Notes: generated by a model not told the origin, from the letters alone. Positions 16,951-26,155 are shown, counted from the first letter of the stretch. The stretch: 64,000 nucleotides of DNA from Chryseobacterium taichungense (GCF_900109935.1 NZ_FOBV01000007.1:124001-188000), one strand, 5' to 3'. Made by a program: numbers and translations.

Positions 16951-18504
16951 ATGAGAAAAAAATTACTTTTGGCATTATTCGCAATGCCATTTATCGCCAA
17001 TGCGCAATTCACCCAGAATTTTGATGCTGGAACAACAATTCCGGCGGGTTGGACAGTTTTAAACGGCGGAGATACCAATACCTGGTCTATTGTAGATTAT
17101 ACCGGAGGAAACATTACCGCTTACAGTGGTTCAAATACGGCCTCAATAGGTTATGGCTCTTCAGCTCACGATGATTATCTGGTAACTCCTGCTATTACGG
17201 TTACTGCCGGCGTAAGCGACTTTCTTTCCTTTTATGCCAGAAGCCGTGATCCTCAATATCCGGAAACCATCAGTGTGAAGATTTCTACCACGACTCCTAC
17301 AGCTGCGGCTTTTACAACTACTTTGGCTGCTTCGGTAGCACCTGCGAGCGGAGCCAATTTTTACAGGTATACTTATAATCTTACTTCATATGTAGGACAA
17401 ACGATTTATATTGGTTTTTACTCTTCCACTACAGATATGTTCTATTTTGATTTAGATGATATTTCGGTAGGTGCTATTCCGGCATGTGATGCTCCTTCAG
17501 GAGTTACGGTAAATTCAGTATTGTCAAATTCTGCAAATGTAAGCTGGACTGCTTCTCCTACTGCAGGAGCAACTTATCAGATCGAATATGGTCCTACAGG
17601 ATTTACTCAGGGAACCGGTACTGTTATTACTTCATCAACTACGTCTGCTACTATTCCTAATCTTACAGCTGCTACAGAATATCAGTTTTATGTGCGGTCC
17701 AATTGCGGAACCAATGGTTTCAGTTCGTGGACTGCTGTAAAATCTTTTACAACAACCTGTACTCCGGTTTCATCATTCCCTTATACTCAAAATTTTGATA
17801 CAGCAACAATTCCTTCATGCTGGTCCAATGAAGCTGTTACGGGAGGCGGTACTTCTACCTGGGCCTATGTTACCGCAAATGGAAACAGCTCCATAACGCC
17901 TAAGTCAGCTCCGAGAATGGCAGAATTTAGAACGACAACCGCGGGAAATAAAGCGAAGTTATTAATGCCTGTTTTAAATATTTCCGCACTTGCCACGCCT
18001 CAATTAAGATTCAGTCTTGCGAATGTAAACTGGTTTGGCGATGTAGATGAACTGAGAATTTACTATAAAGCAAATCCTTCCGATGCCTGGACGCAAATAG
18101 GAAGTTCATATACAACTGAAAATGCAGCGTGGCTTGATGTAAGTATACCGCTTCCGAACAAGTCTGCAAATTATACCATTGCTTTTGAGGGAACTTCAAA
18201 CTGGGCAAGAGGTATCGATGTAGATAATGTTTCTGTTGTAGATGCATCTTCTCTGGCGGTAAATGATGTAACCAGAAATAATGCAGATGTAAAAGTATAT
18301 CCAAATCCTGTAAAAGATGTTCTGAACATCAATTCTGAGAAGAAACTTAACAGCATTGAAATTTTCTCACTGACAGGACAACTTATCAAAACAATTGACA
18401 AAGATGCCAGACAGGTAAATGTCTCTGATCTTAGCAAAGGAGTGTATCTGTTGAGAGTAAAATCTGAAGGTAAAGATCAGTCATTTAAAATCGTTAAAGA
18501 CTAA
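16951..18504 (+). CDS. Secreted T9SS-sorted protein with choice-of-anchor J and FN3 domains
   Basis: The signal peptide MRKKLLLALFAMPFIANAQ is cleaved after NAQ; I use the ATG at 16951 rather than the one 6 bp upstream. Two similar anchor-J/cleaved-adhesin-like beta domains (about 20-175 and 275-430, each opening F(T/P)QNFD) flank a fibronectin-III domain at about 180-270. The last ~70 residues are a type A T9SS sorting domain with VYPNPVKD and GVYLLRV. The protein should cross the inner membrane by Sec, the outer membrane by the type IX system, and end up surface-attached or released. Ligand or enzyme activity is not recognisable. Confidence 0.88.
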   Translation: MRKKLLLALFAMPFIANAQFTQNFDAGTTIPAGWTVLNGGDTNTWSIVDYTGGNITAYSGSNTASIGYGSSAHDDYLVTPAITVTAGVSDFLSFYARSRDPQYPETISVKISTTTPTAAAFTTTLAASVAPASGANFYRYTYNLTSYVGQTIYIGFYSSTTDMFYFDLDDISVGAIPACDAPSGVTVNSVLSNSANVSWTASPTAGATYQIEYGPTGFTQGTGTVITSSTTSATIPNLTAATEYQFYVRSNCGTNGFSSWTAVKSFTTTCTPVSSFPYTQNFDTATIPSCWSNEAVTGGGTSTWAYVTANGNSSITPKSAPRMAEFRTTTAGNKAKLLMPVLNISALATPQLRFSLANVNWFGDVDELRIYYKANPSDAWTQIGSSYTTENAAWLDVSIPLPNKSANYTIAFEGTSNWARGIDVDNVSVVDASSLAVNDVTRNNADVKVYPNPVKDVLNINSEKKLNSIEIFSLTGQLIKTIDKDARQVNVSDLSKGVYLLRVKSEGKDQSFKIVKD

Positions 18505-18527
18505 TTATTTGATTCAGATCAAATTAT

Positions 18528-18557
18528 AAGGCTGCTTCACATCGAGGCAGCCTTTTG
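18528..18557 (+). terminator. Rho-independent terminator
   Basis: AAGGCTGC (18528-18535) pairs with GCAGCCTT (18547-18554), followed by TTTG, just after the T9SS protein gene. Confidence 0.8.
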
Positions 18558-18580
18558 TATATTTATATTGAAAGGTTTTT

Positions 18581-19048
18581 TTATTCCTTTTCTTTCTTTT
18601 TCTTCTTTTTCTTATCCTTGCTTTTCTTTTTGTCCTTTTTAGGATTAAGAATTTCATTTGCATATTTAAAATCCGGCTCTTTCTTTTGTATAGGAGTTAT
18701 TTCAATATTGAAATCTTTCAGGTCTTCAGCAGAAACCAGATTTTCATGAATCATAAAATTTAAAATTTCTTTGCCTGAACCATTAAAAAAATGATCACAA
18801 AGTTCGGACAATAAAAATTTTCTGTATTCTTCAAAAGGAACAACCGTATGATACCGGAATATTCTTCCTTCCTTTTCTGTGGATAAATATCCCTTTTCAA
18901 CCAATATTTTCAGATAAGTGGAAACTGTATTTTGGTGAGGCTTAGGATCCGGATGCTGTTCCATTATGTCTTTCAGGTAAAAAGATCCGAGTTTCCATAA
19001 TAACCTCATTAAGTTTTCTTCCGCAGATGTAAGATGATTTATTTTCAT
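18581..19048 (-). CDS. BlaI/MecI/CopY-family repressor with lysine-rich tail
   Basis: The 155-residue protein has the winged-helix BlaI fold: LTSAEENLMRLLWKLGSFYLKDI, then NTVSTYLKILVEKGYLSTEKEGRIFRY covering recognition helix and wing, and a helical dimer region to about residue 105. From about 135 to the end it is almost entirely Lys with Asp/Glu/Ser, an extension not typical of BlaI. No BlaR1/MecR1 sensor protease is next to it. It follows a PAP2 phosphatase gene by 9 bp on the same strand. Targets are unknown; autoregulation of the pair is a reasonable guess. Confidence 0.85.
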   Translation of the reverse strand: MKINHLTSAEENLMRLLWKLGSFYLKDIMEQHPDPKPHQNTVSTYLKILVEKGYLSTEKEGRIFRYHTVVPFEEYRKFLLSELCDHFFNGSGKEILNFMIHENLVSAEDLKDFNIEITPIQKKEPDFKYANEILNPKKDKKKSKDKKKKKKKEKE

Positions 19049-19057
19049 TTGAACTTC

Positions 19058-19660
19058 TTAATGTTGAAACTGAATATTGCAATAAAGATAGAGAAAAGAT
19101 ACCACAAAAGCAATCCCGGCTCCCATCAGGACTTCCTTCGGGGTATGTCTTTTTAAAATAATCCTTGTAATACCTACAAGAATTGCAATTCCCAACCATA
19201 AAAGACCCATGCCTGTATCCATGGCAAAAAATAATGCCGCAACAAATATATTAAATGCTGTATGCATGGAACTTTTAATAAAATAATTACTGATCTGCAT
19301 GGCAAAAAGTAAAATCAGGATGAAAAGCATAACAAAATCAATGTAGCCGTTCTCAAAATAATTGAAAAGAAGATAGGAGATTACACATGCGGCAATAAAA
19401 AAATACAAGCTCTTTCTTTGTCTACGGTTGGAAACATCCATATTAGTATATCTGCCGGTCTTTACTTTCCATGCAATCCAGATAATAATGGGCAAAATGA
19501 TCATTAACAATATAGGAACAAAGTACAGTAGGGAATTATGAAGCGAGTAATTTTTTATACTCATATAAATAAAAAAGATCACTAAAGAAATCAAAGGATT
19601 GAAAAAATCAGATATAATTCTTGAAATTTTATGAATAAATGAAGGCTGTTTTTCTTCCAT
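19058..19660 (-). CDS. PAP2-type phosphatase family membrane protein
   Basis: The ~200-residue protein (start at the ATG at 19660; 12 codons upstream look like non-coding spacer) has five to six hydrophobic helices. PAP2 elements are KTGRYTNMDVSNRRQR (motif 1 region), SSMHTAFN (S/G-x-H) and RIILKRHTPKEVLMG (R-x5-H-x3-D/E). PAP2 enzymes remove phosphate from lipid phosphates such as undecaprenyl pyrophosphate or phosphatidic acid at the outer face of the inner membrane. Motifs are divergent, so activity is probable but not certain. It is paired with the BlaI-like gene. Confidence 0.72.
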   Translation of the reverse strand: MEEKQPSFIHKISRIISDFFNPLISLVIFFIYMSIKNYSLHNSLLYFVPILLMIILPIIIWIAWKVKTGRYTNMDVSNRRQRKSLYFFIAACVISYLLFNYFENGYIDFVMLFILILLFAMQISNYFIKSSMHTAFNIFVAALFFAMDTGMGLLWLGIAILVGITRIILKRHTPKEVLMGAGIAFVVSFLYLYCNIQFQH

Positions 19661-19738
19661 AACTAAATTTGACCATGTAAATATAATTATAACCAAAAAA
19701 ACAATGGCCAGGTATACAATAAAAACAAAGTTTTTTTA

Positions 19739-19746
19739 TAATTTTG
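19739..19746 (+). promoter_or_regulatory. -7 promoter box of pdhA
   Basis: TAATTTTG matches TAnnTTTG and lies 39 bp before the pdhA ATG, giving a leader of about 30 nt. No good -33 box is visible. Confidence 0.45.
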
Positions 19747-19784
19747 CTCAACTATTTCATAATAAATAAGCAAGAGCTCAACAC

Positions 19785-20786
19785 ATGAAAGAATTTTCTA
19801 AAGAGGTATACCTGAAGTGGTATGAAGATATGACAATGTGGAGAAGGTTTGAAGACAAATGCCGTTCTCTTTATCTAAAGCAAAAAATCAGAGGGTTTTT
19901 ACATTTGTATAACGGTCAGGAAGCTATTCCTGCAGGATTTACACATGCAATGGATTTAACCAAAGACAGTATGATCACTGCTTACAGATGCCACATCCAT
20001 CCGATGGCGATGGGGGTAGATCCTAAAAGAATTATGGCAGAACTTTGTGGTAAGGCTACAGGTACGTCAGGAGGTATGGGTGGATCTATGCACATTTTCA
20101 GCAAAGAACACAGATTTTACGGAGGACATGGTATCGTAGGGGGACAAATTCCTTTGGGTGCCGGAATTGCTTTTGCAGACAAATATTTTGACAGAAAAGC
20201 AGTAAATATCTGTTTCTTCGGAGATGGTGCTGCCAGACAAGGTTCACTACATGAAACGTTTAACATGGCGATGAACTGGAAACTTCCGGTAGTTTTCGTT
20301 GTGGAAAACAACCAGTATGCAATGGGAACTTCTGTAAAAAGAACTGCTAACCACGAAGATATTTACAAGTTAGGATTAGGATATGAAATGCCTTGTCTTG
20401 CCGTAGATGCAATGGATCCTGAAAAAGTAGCTGAGGCTGCTTATGAAGCAATTGAAAGAGCAAGAAGAGGAGACGGACCGACTTTCATTGAAGCAAGAAC
20501 CTACCGTTACAGAGGTCACTCAATGTCTGATGCTGAACCTTACAGATCTAAAGAAGAAGTTGCTGTGCACAAAAATGATGATCCGATCGAATTAATTAAA
20601 CAAAGAATTCTGGCTAACAATTGGGCTACTGAAGAAGAATTGGAAGCTACGGATAACAAATCAAGAGATTTCGTTGAAGAATGTATAGACTTCATGGAAA
20701 ACTCACCGTATCCGGATGCTGAAAAAATCTACGAGTATGTGTATGCTCAGGAAGATTATCCATTCTTAGACAAATTAGAAAACTAA
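19785..20786 (+). CDS. pdhA: Pyruvate dehydrogenase E1 component subunit alpha
   Basis: The 333-residue protein has LKQKIRGFLHLYNGQEAIPAG at its start and the thiamine-diphosphate motif GDGAARQGSLHETFNMAMNWKLPVVFVVENN (GDG...NN, about 146-176). TYRYRGHSMSD supplies the regulated-loop serine and histidines. It pairs with an E1-beta subunit, which is not in this window, to decarboxylate pyruvate and transfer acetyl to E2. The E2 gene follows on the same strand after 93 bp. Encoding alpha and E2 together with beta elsewhere is common in Flavobacteriia. Confidence 0.95.
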   Translation: MKEFSKEVYLKWYEDMTMWRRFEDKCRSLYLKQKIRGFLHLYNGQEAIPAGFTHAMDLTKDSMITAYRCHIHPMAMGVDPKRIMAELCGKATGTSGGMGGSMHIFSKEHRFYGGHGIVGGQIPLGAGIAFADKYFDRKAVNICFFGDGAARQGSLHETFNMAMNWKLPVVFVVENNQYAMGTSVKRTANHEDIYKLGLGYEMPCLAVDAMDPEKVAEAAYEAIERARRGDGPTFIEARTYRYRGHSMSDAEPYRSKEEVAVHKNDDPIELIKQRILANNWATEEELEATDNKSRDFVEECIDFMENSPYPDAEKIYEYVYAQEDYPFLDKLEN

Positions 20787-20879
20787 AAAAATATCATTAT
20801 TTGAAATTTGAAATTTGAAATTTGAAGTTCAGCGACTCTCAAATCTCGAATCTCAGATTTCGAATCAAATAAATAAATT
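20787..20879. repeat. Spacer with tandem TTTGAAA repeats and facing TCTCAAATC-type repeats
   Basis: Three to four head-to-tail ATTTGAA units (20799-20827) face ACTCTCAAATCTCGAATCTCAGATTTCGAATC, forming an imperfect inverted structure inside the pdhA-E2 operon. Similar degenerate units occur upstream of copA. Confidence 0.6.
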
Positions 20880-22490
20880 ATGGCAGAAGTAATTACAATG
20901 CCACGTCTTTCCGATACAATGACGGAAGGTAAGGTGGCTAAATGGCATAAAAAAGTAGGAGATAAAGTAAAAGAAGGAGATATATTAGCTGAAATTGAAA
21001 CCGACAAGGCTGTTCAGGATTTTGAATCTGAAGTAGAAGGAACCCTTTTATACGTTGGTGTGGAAGAAGGTGGTGCAGCAGCTGTAGATTCTGTTTTGGC
21101 CATTATCGGTAATGAAGGTGAAGATATTTCCGGATTAACCGGTGGCGAAGCTCCGAAATCTAATGAATCTGAAGAAAAGAAATCTGAGGAAGACCATAAA
21201 ACAGAAAATAATGCAACCAGTATAGAACAAACTGATGCTGAAGTTACTGCAGGGGTAGAAGTGATTACAATGCCGAGACTTTCCGATACAATGACGGAAG
21301 GGAAAGTGGCTAAATGGCACAAGAATGTGGGTGATACTGTAAAAGAAGGAGACCTTCTTGCAGAAATCGAAACCGATAAGGCAGTTCAGGATTTCGAATC
21401 CGAATTCAACGGAGTATTGTTAAAGCAAGGTGTTGAAGAAGGTGGCACTGCTCCTGTTGATTCAGTTTTAGCGATCATCGGACCTGAAGGAACAGATGTT
21501 TCAGGAGTTGGTGCTCCGAAAGCTGCTGCTTCGTCAGAGAAGCCGGCTGAACAAAAAGCTGAAGCAAAATCAGAAGAAAAAGCTGCTCCGGCTGCAAGTT
21601 CTGCATCTACAGACAGAGTTGCCATTTCACCGTTAGCTAAGAAAATGGCTCAGGATAAAGGTGTCGATATTAACAGCATTCAGGGTTCAGGAGAAAACGG
21701 AAGAATTGTTAAAAAGGATATTGAAAATTATCAGCCTTCTGCTGCTAAATCAGCTGCTTCAGCTCCGGCTGCAAGTCCTGCTGCTCAAGTAGCATTAAAT
21801 TTCGTACAAGGAGAAGATACGGAAACTCCAAATTCTCAGGTAAGAAATGTTATTGCAAAACGTCTTTCTGAAAGTAAATTCTCAGCGCCTCATTATTATC
21901 TGATGGTAGAAATCAATATGGATAAGGCGATCGAGGCGAGAAAAGAGATCAACTCTTTACCGGATACAAAAATTTCTTTCAACGATATGATCATCAAAGC
22001 AACAGCCGTTGCTTTAAGAAAACATCCTCAGGTTAATTCAAGCTGGGCAGGTGATAAGATCATTCACAGAGGAAATATCAATATCGGTGTAGCGGTGGCG
22101 ATCCCTGACGGATTGGTAGTTCCGGTTCTGAAAAATACAGACCAGATGAACTACACCCAAATTTCTGCTGGGGTAAAAGATATGGCTGCAAGAGCGAAAA
22201 ACAAAGGTCTTAAGGCAAATGAAATGGAAGGTTCCACTTTCTCCATTTCAAACTTAGGAATGTTCGGAATCGAAACATTTACAAGTATTATCAACCAGCC
22301 AAACTCTGCAATCCTTTCGGTAGGAGCAATTATCGAAAAACCTGTTGTTAAAAACGGTCAGATTGTAGTTGGAAATATTATGAAGCTTTCATTAGCTTGT
22401 GACCACAGAGTGGTAGACGGTGCTACAGGAGCTCAGTTCTTACAGACTTTAAAAACTTATCTTGAAAATCCTTTAACTTTGTTACTGTAA
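20880..22490 (+). CDS. aceF: Pyruvate dehydrogenase E2 (dihydrolipoyl acetyltransferase), two lipoyl domains
   Basis: The 536-residue protein contains two near-identical lipoyl domains (about 1-78 and 129-207), each with the lipoyl-lysine motif EIETDKAVQDFESE. An Ala/Pro/Glu-rich linker, a peripheral-subunit-binding domain (ISPLAKKMAQDKGVD, about 243-280), a second Ala-rich linker and a catalytic acetyltransferase core follow. The core ends in SLACDHRVVDGATGAQFL, the HxxxD(G) active site. It forms the multimeric core that passes acetyl groups from E1 to CoA. The two lipoyl domains are so alike in DNA that recent duplication or conversion is likely. Confidence 0.96.
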   Translation: MAEVITMPRLSDTMTEGKVAKWHKKVGDKVKEGDILAEIETDKAVQDFESEVEGTLLYVGVEEGGAAAVDSVLAIIGNEGEDISGLTGGEAPKSNESEEKKSEEDHKTENNATSIEQTDAEVTAGVEVITMPRLSDTMTEGKVAKWHKNVGDTVKEGDLLAEIETDKAVQDFESEFNGVLLKQGVEEGGTAPVDSVLAIIGPEGTDVSGVGAPKAAASSEKPAEQKAEAKSEEKAAPAASSASTDRVAISPLAKKMAQDKGVDINSIQGSGENGRIVKKDIENYQPSAAKSAASAPAASPAAQVALNFVQGEDTETPNSQVRNVIAKRLSESKFSAPHYYLMVEINMDKAIEARKEINSLPDTKISFNDMIIKATAVALRKHPQVNSSWAGDKIIHRGNINIGVAVAIPDGLVVPVLKNTDQMNYTQISAGVKDMAARAKNKGLKANEMEGSTFSISNLGMFGIETFTSIINQPNSAILSVGAIIEKPVVKNGQIVVGNIMKLSLACDHRVVDGATGAQFLQTLKTYLENPLTLLL

Positions 22491-22513
22491 TTTTTACGTA
22501 AGTTTAATCATAT

Positions 22514-22552
22514 AAAAAAGTTTATCGGATTCCCGGTAAACTTTTTTGTTTT
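22514..22552 (+). terminator. Rho-independent terminator of the pdh operon
   Basis: AAAAAAGTTTA (22514-22524) pairs with TAAACTTTTTT (22537-22547), with a CGG/CCG inner stem, followed by G and more T. Confidence 0.85.
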
Positions 22553-22623
22553 TAAAATGAGAATTTAAGCTAATCTTAATCATGATTTTCGGTTTTTAGA
22601 ATGATGATTGCTATATTTAGCAA

Positions 22624-23613
22624 ATGAAGTTGAAAGCCATAAAATTAGATAAGCAAAATATTTTTCTTTTATTACTGATATTAATGGTCGTTGCAGGAAA
22701 GATAATTCCTTTCAGAGATGATTATAATCGGTATTTTAATTTGTCAGGTTTTATCGATTGGGGAATTGCCGCTATTTTTTTACTGTACGGATTAAAGCTG
22801 AATATCAAAGAAATCATAAAAGATATATCCAATTGGAAACTTCATCTGTTGGTACAATCCGGAACATTCATACTTTTCCCAATGTTGGTTTTTCTTTTTT
22901 ACGGATTTGTAAAAGATACTTCCTATTACGTTACCTGGCTCTCCATATTTTTTCTGGCGTGCCTTCCTTCTACGGTTTCATCCTCCGTTGTGATGGTTTC
23001 TATTGCGAAAGGAAATGTAACTTCCGCTATTTTCAATGCGTCTATTTCAGGAATTATCGGAATTGTAATGACGCCTTTATTAATGAGCTTCTTTGTAAAT
23101 CCGGATCAGGGAAATATTAATAATTCAGAGATTGTTTTACAATTATTATTGAAAGTTTTGCTTCCGATTATTTTAGGCCTTCTTTTAAATCCTATCTTAA
23201 AAAATTTAGTTACAAAATACAGCAAAATCATTGCGGAGTTCGACAAAATGATTATTCTTCTTATCGTTTATGAAAGTTTTTCAGAAGCTTTCAGCCAGCA
23301 TGTTTTTGCGTCGGTTTCGCCGGTCGTTTTTATCATTATTGCATTGAGTATTATAGTACTTTTTTTCTCAGTATACGAAATTTTAAAGTTTATTTCTAAA
23401 AAATTACATTTTAAAAGGGAAGATGTGATTACTGCGACATTCTGCGGGTCAAAAAAATCACTTGTTCACGGAAGTCTTTTTGTTATGGTTCTTGGCATCG
23501 CTGAAGATCAGAAAGTCCTGTTTCTGTTGCCTGTTATGATGTATCACAGCTTCCAGTTGTTTTATGTGAGCTGGCTGGCTAACAGAATTGAGAAAAAGTC
23601 TCAGTTAGCTTAA
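22624..23613 (+). CDS. Bile acid:sodium symporter family protein (YfeH-like)
   Basis: The 329-residue protein has about nine to ten membrane helices, an early VVAGKIIPF and a GIAAIFLLYGLKLN segment. A conserved CLPSTVSSSVVMVSIAKGN crossover element and a second TATFCGSKKSLVHGS near the end match the SBF-like (PF13593) branch of the BASS superfamily. These are sodium-coupled carriers of organic anions; the substrate is unknown. It stands between the pdh operon terminator and lolD. Confidence 0.82.
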   Translation: MKLKAIKLDKQNIFLLLLILMVVAGKIIPFRDDYNRYFNLSGFIDWGIAAIFLLYGLKLNIKEIIKDISNWKLHLLVQSGTFILFPMLVFLFYGFVKDTSYYVTWLSIFFLACLPSTVSSSVVMVSIAKGNVTSAIFNASISGIIGIVMTPLLMSFFVNPDQGNINNSEIVLQLLLKVLLPIILGLLLNPILKNLVTKYSKIIAEFDKMIILLIVYESFSEAFSQHVFASVSPVVFIIIALSIIVLFFSVYEILKFISKKLHFKREDVITATFCGSKKSLVHGSLFVMVLGIAEDQKVLFLLPVMMYHSFQLFYVSWLANRIEKKSQLA

Positions 23614-23679
23614 ATAAACATAATAAAATTCTCTGTCTATTGCTTTTCAGATTTAAAATCAAATCACTATTTTTGAATT

Positions 23680-24348
23680 ATGATTAAAGCAAGAAATATC
23701 CATAAATCTTATGGGAATTTAGAAGTATTGAAAGGTGTTGATATTCATATCAAAGTCGGAGAGGTGGTCTCTATTGTGGGAGAATCCGGAGCAGGAAAAT
23801 CGACACTTTTACAGATTCTGGGAACATTGGATCAGCCTACAGCGTCATCAAAATTTGATACAGAAATCACTATTGCAGGAGAATCTTTCATCAATATGAA
23901 TGACAAGCAGCTTTCTAAATTCAGAAATCAGAATATTGGTTTCGTATTTCAGTTTCACCAATTACTTCCGGAATTTACCGCCTTGGAAAACGTTTTATTG
24001 CCAACAAAAATTGCTGGAGCTAACGAAAAGGAAGCGATTGAAAAGGCATATGCTTTATTTGAAGATTTAAAAATTGAGCAGAGACTTCATCACAAACCGA
24101 ATCAGCTTTCCGGTGGTGAAGCACAGAGGGTGGCCGTTGCAAGAGCTTTAATCAACTCACCGAAAATTATTTTTGCAGACGAGCCTACAGGAAACCTGGA
24201 TTCTAAAAATGCTGACGATCTTCACAGATTATTTTTTGATCTGAGAGATAAATACAACCAGACATTTGTAATCGTCACCCACAATCCGAATCTTGCAGAA
24301 ATTACGGACCGTAAGCTCGTGATGAAAGATGGAATGATCATCGAATAA
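23680..24348 (+). CDS. lolD: Lipoprotein-releasing-type ABC transporter ATPase
   Basis: The 222-residue ATPase has Walker [10 protein letters not shown] (about 38-46), Q-loop [21 protein letters not shown], signature [15 protein letters not shown], Walker [14 protein letters not shown] and H-loop VIVTHN. The [14 protein letters not shown] element and short length fit LolD, which with LolC/E extracts lipoproteins from the inner membrane. The membrane partners are not adjacent, so assignment to the closely related MacB-type exporters cannot be excluded. Confidence 0.85.
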   Translation: MIKARNIHKSYGNLEVLKGVDIHIKVGEVVSIVGESGAGKSTLLQILGTLDQPTASSKFDTEITIAGESFINMNDKQLSKFRNQNIGFVFQFHQLLPEFTALENVLLPTKIAGANEKEAIEKAYALFEDLKIEQRLHHKPNQLSGGEAQRVAVARALINSPKIIFADEPTGNLDSKNADDLHRLFFDLRDKYNQTFVIVTHNPNLAEITDRKLVMKDGMIIE

Positions 24349-24535
24349 AGCTCCGCAAATGATGAAACACTTTATTTTTTTATTCCTTTTATATTTTAAG
24401 TCTGAATCTCGGATTCATACTTATTCTGCTATACTGCAACCGTTCAAAGCATCGCGTAATGGTACTCCATTCTTATCTATGATCTTATAAGTATTTTACT
24501 GAAACCAATTCATAACTTTTAACCTACACTCTTAA

Positions 24536-25213
24536 ATGTCTATTAAATTTTTAGCTGAAGATGACCGACCAAGGGAAAAATTCCTGCTCAAGGGCAGAAG
24601 TTCGCTTTCTGATTCCGAGCTTTTGGCCATCATTATGGGGAGTGGTAGCAGAGATGAAACAGCGGTTGAGCTGGCGAGAAAAATTTTGGCTTCGGTGGGT
24701 AACAACTGGCATCAGCTAAGCTTGCTTTCAATTAAAGATTTAGTGAAATTTAAAGGAGTGGGAGAGGTAAAGGCAATTTCAATTGCAACAGCCCTGGAAA
24801 TAGGACGGCGAAGAGCCAGCCAGGAAGTTCCTGAAAAACCGGTCGTTTCCAGCAGTAATGAAGCATATCAGATTTTTAGAAATCATTTGTCTGATTTAAG
24901 AACGGAAGAATTTTGGGCTCTGTTTCTGAATCAGAGTAATAAAGTGATCCATAAGGCTCAGCTTACACAAGGCGGTATCAGTCAGTCTATTGTAGATATA
25001 AGAATTTTATTTAAAACAGCTTTCGATCACTTTGCAACGGGAATTATTGTTGCGCACAATCATCCTTCTGGAAATCCAAAACCGAGTAGAGAAGATATAG
25101 ATATTACACAGAAAATAAAAGAAGCAGGGAAGATATTGGGTGTTCAACTGCTGGATCACCTTATTATTACGCAGAATTCCTATTTTAGTTTCTCAGACGA
25201 CGGATTATTATGA
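24536..25213 (+). CDS. radC: RadC family JAB/MPN-domain protein
   Basis: The 225-residue protein has an N-terminal HhH-like region (LGRSSLSDSELLAIIMGSG-type, then LVKFKGVGEVKAISIATALEIGRR at about 60-90) and a C-terminal MPN+ domain. The JAMM zinc motif is HNHPSGNPKPSREDID near residue 174. This is the chromosomal RadC form, full length. It has historically been called a DNA-repair protein, but the biochemical role is not settled. The stop overlaps the next start by 4 bp (ATGA), coupling the two genes. Confidence 0.93.
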   Translation: MSIKFLAEDDRPREKFLLKGRSSLSDSELLAIIMGSGSRDETAVELARKILASVGNNWHQLSLLSIKDLVKFKGVGEVKAISIATALEIGRRRASQEVPEKPVVSSSNEAYQIFRNHLSDLRTEEFWALFLNQSNKVIHKAQLTQGGISQSIVDIRILFKTAFDHFATGIIVAHNHPSGNPKPSREDIDITQKIKEAGKILGVQLLDHLIITQNSYFSFSDDGLL

Positions 25214-26103
25214 TTAAAAGACTGAAATATCACGAAATCGATTTCGAAAAATATACAAAATGCCTGGAAAATTCTGAGCAGCGAAAATATTCTGCATCCA
25301 AACTTTTTCTTGATATTACTTCGAAAAGAAAATGGGAAATTTTAGTTTTCAAAGATTACGAAGCGGTAATGCCTGTGCCTTTCATAAAAAAATTCGGAAT
25401 AAAAATAGTTATTAATCCAAAACTTTGCCAGCAATTGGGCGTTTTTTCTGAAAAGGATGATATTGAGCTAAATGAACTTTTTCTGAATTATTTTAAAAAG
25501 AATTACAATATCTGGTATTATGCTTTCAATGATAAAAATACATTTAACTCTTCATTAAAGAAAAGAAAAAATTTTCTGATTTTCCCTGAAGCATATGAAA
25601 CGGTACGAAAAAGATATTCACCGAAAAGAAAAAGAAAACTGAGGCTGGATGAGGAAATATTGGCAGTTTCTGAAATCAGGGAAATAAAAATGGATGAAGC
25701 TTATGCTTTCATTTCGAAAAATATGATCGGGGCTAAAAATAAAAATGACAAACAGGAATTTCTGAAAATTTTTCAGGATTTTGATGATTCCGGATCTCTC
25801 AGCATTTCCGTTTTCTTATACAAGAATAGAATAATCAATGCAATTGCTGTATTTCATGACGAAAAGACCTCTGTTTTACTCGGAACATTTAATGAAAAAG
25901 AATTTGTGAAACTTGCAGGATCTTCTGTACTTATCGATTCGGTGATTAAAAAAAATATAGCGAATAAATTTTTTGATTTTGAAGGAAGCGAAGTTCCTGC
26001 AATTGAAGAATTTTTCAGAGGTTTTCGCCCGGAACTAAAGCCTTATTGTGTTATTGAAAATTCTAAGAAAGAAATTGTAAAGAATTTTTTCAATTTAGCA
26101 TAA
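25210..26103 (+). CDS. GNAT/FemAB-like acyltransferase-fold protein of unknown substrate
   Basis: The 297-residue protein is soluble. It shows a FemAB/GNAT-type layout: a first half with WEILVFKDYEAVMPVPF, a basic stretch YSPKRKRKLR, and a second half with FLYKNRIINAIAVFHDEKTSVLLGTFNE and LIDSVIKKNIANKFFDFEGSEVP. The last ends like the terminal strands of FemAB-like transferases. Such proteins move acyl or aminoacyl groups in wall or lipid synthesis, but key residues are not identifiable here. It overlaps radC by 4 bp and is likely co-translated with it. Confidence 0.6.
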   Translation: MIKRLKYHEIDFEKYTKCLENSEQRKYSASKLFLDITSKRKWEILVFKDYEAVMPVPFIKKFGIKIVINPKLCQQLGVFSEKDDIELNELFLNYFKKNYNIWYYAFNDKNTFNSSLKKRKNFLIFPEAYETVRKRYSPKRKRKLRLDEEILAVSEIREIKMDEAYAFISKNMIGAKNKNDKQEFLKIFQDFDDSGSLSISVFLYKNRIINAIAVFHDEKTSVLLGTFNEKEFVKLAGSSVLIDSVIKKNIANKFFDFEGSEVPAIEEFFRGFRPELKPYCVIENSKKEIVKNFFNLA

Positions 26104-26155
26104 TAATTAAATTCTGATTTTATAAAAGGATTAGAAATAATTAAAAATCAACCAG

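Noticed and set aside
18555-18749. Phenylalanine-rich frame opposite the BlaI-like gene
   Set aside because: It is the complement of the lysine-rich tail.
20787-20879. Short repeats considered as CRISPR-like
   Set aside because: Units are only about 7 bp and contiguous, with no spacers and no cas genes.
24536-25213. RadC as sign of a mobile element
   Set aside because: Full-length chromosomal form with HhH part; no phage, integrase or plasmid genes nearby.
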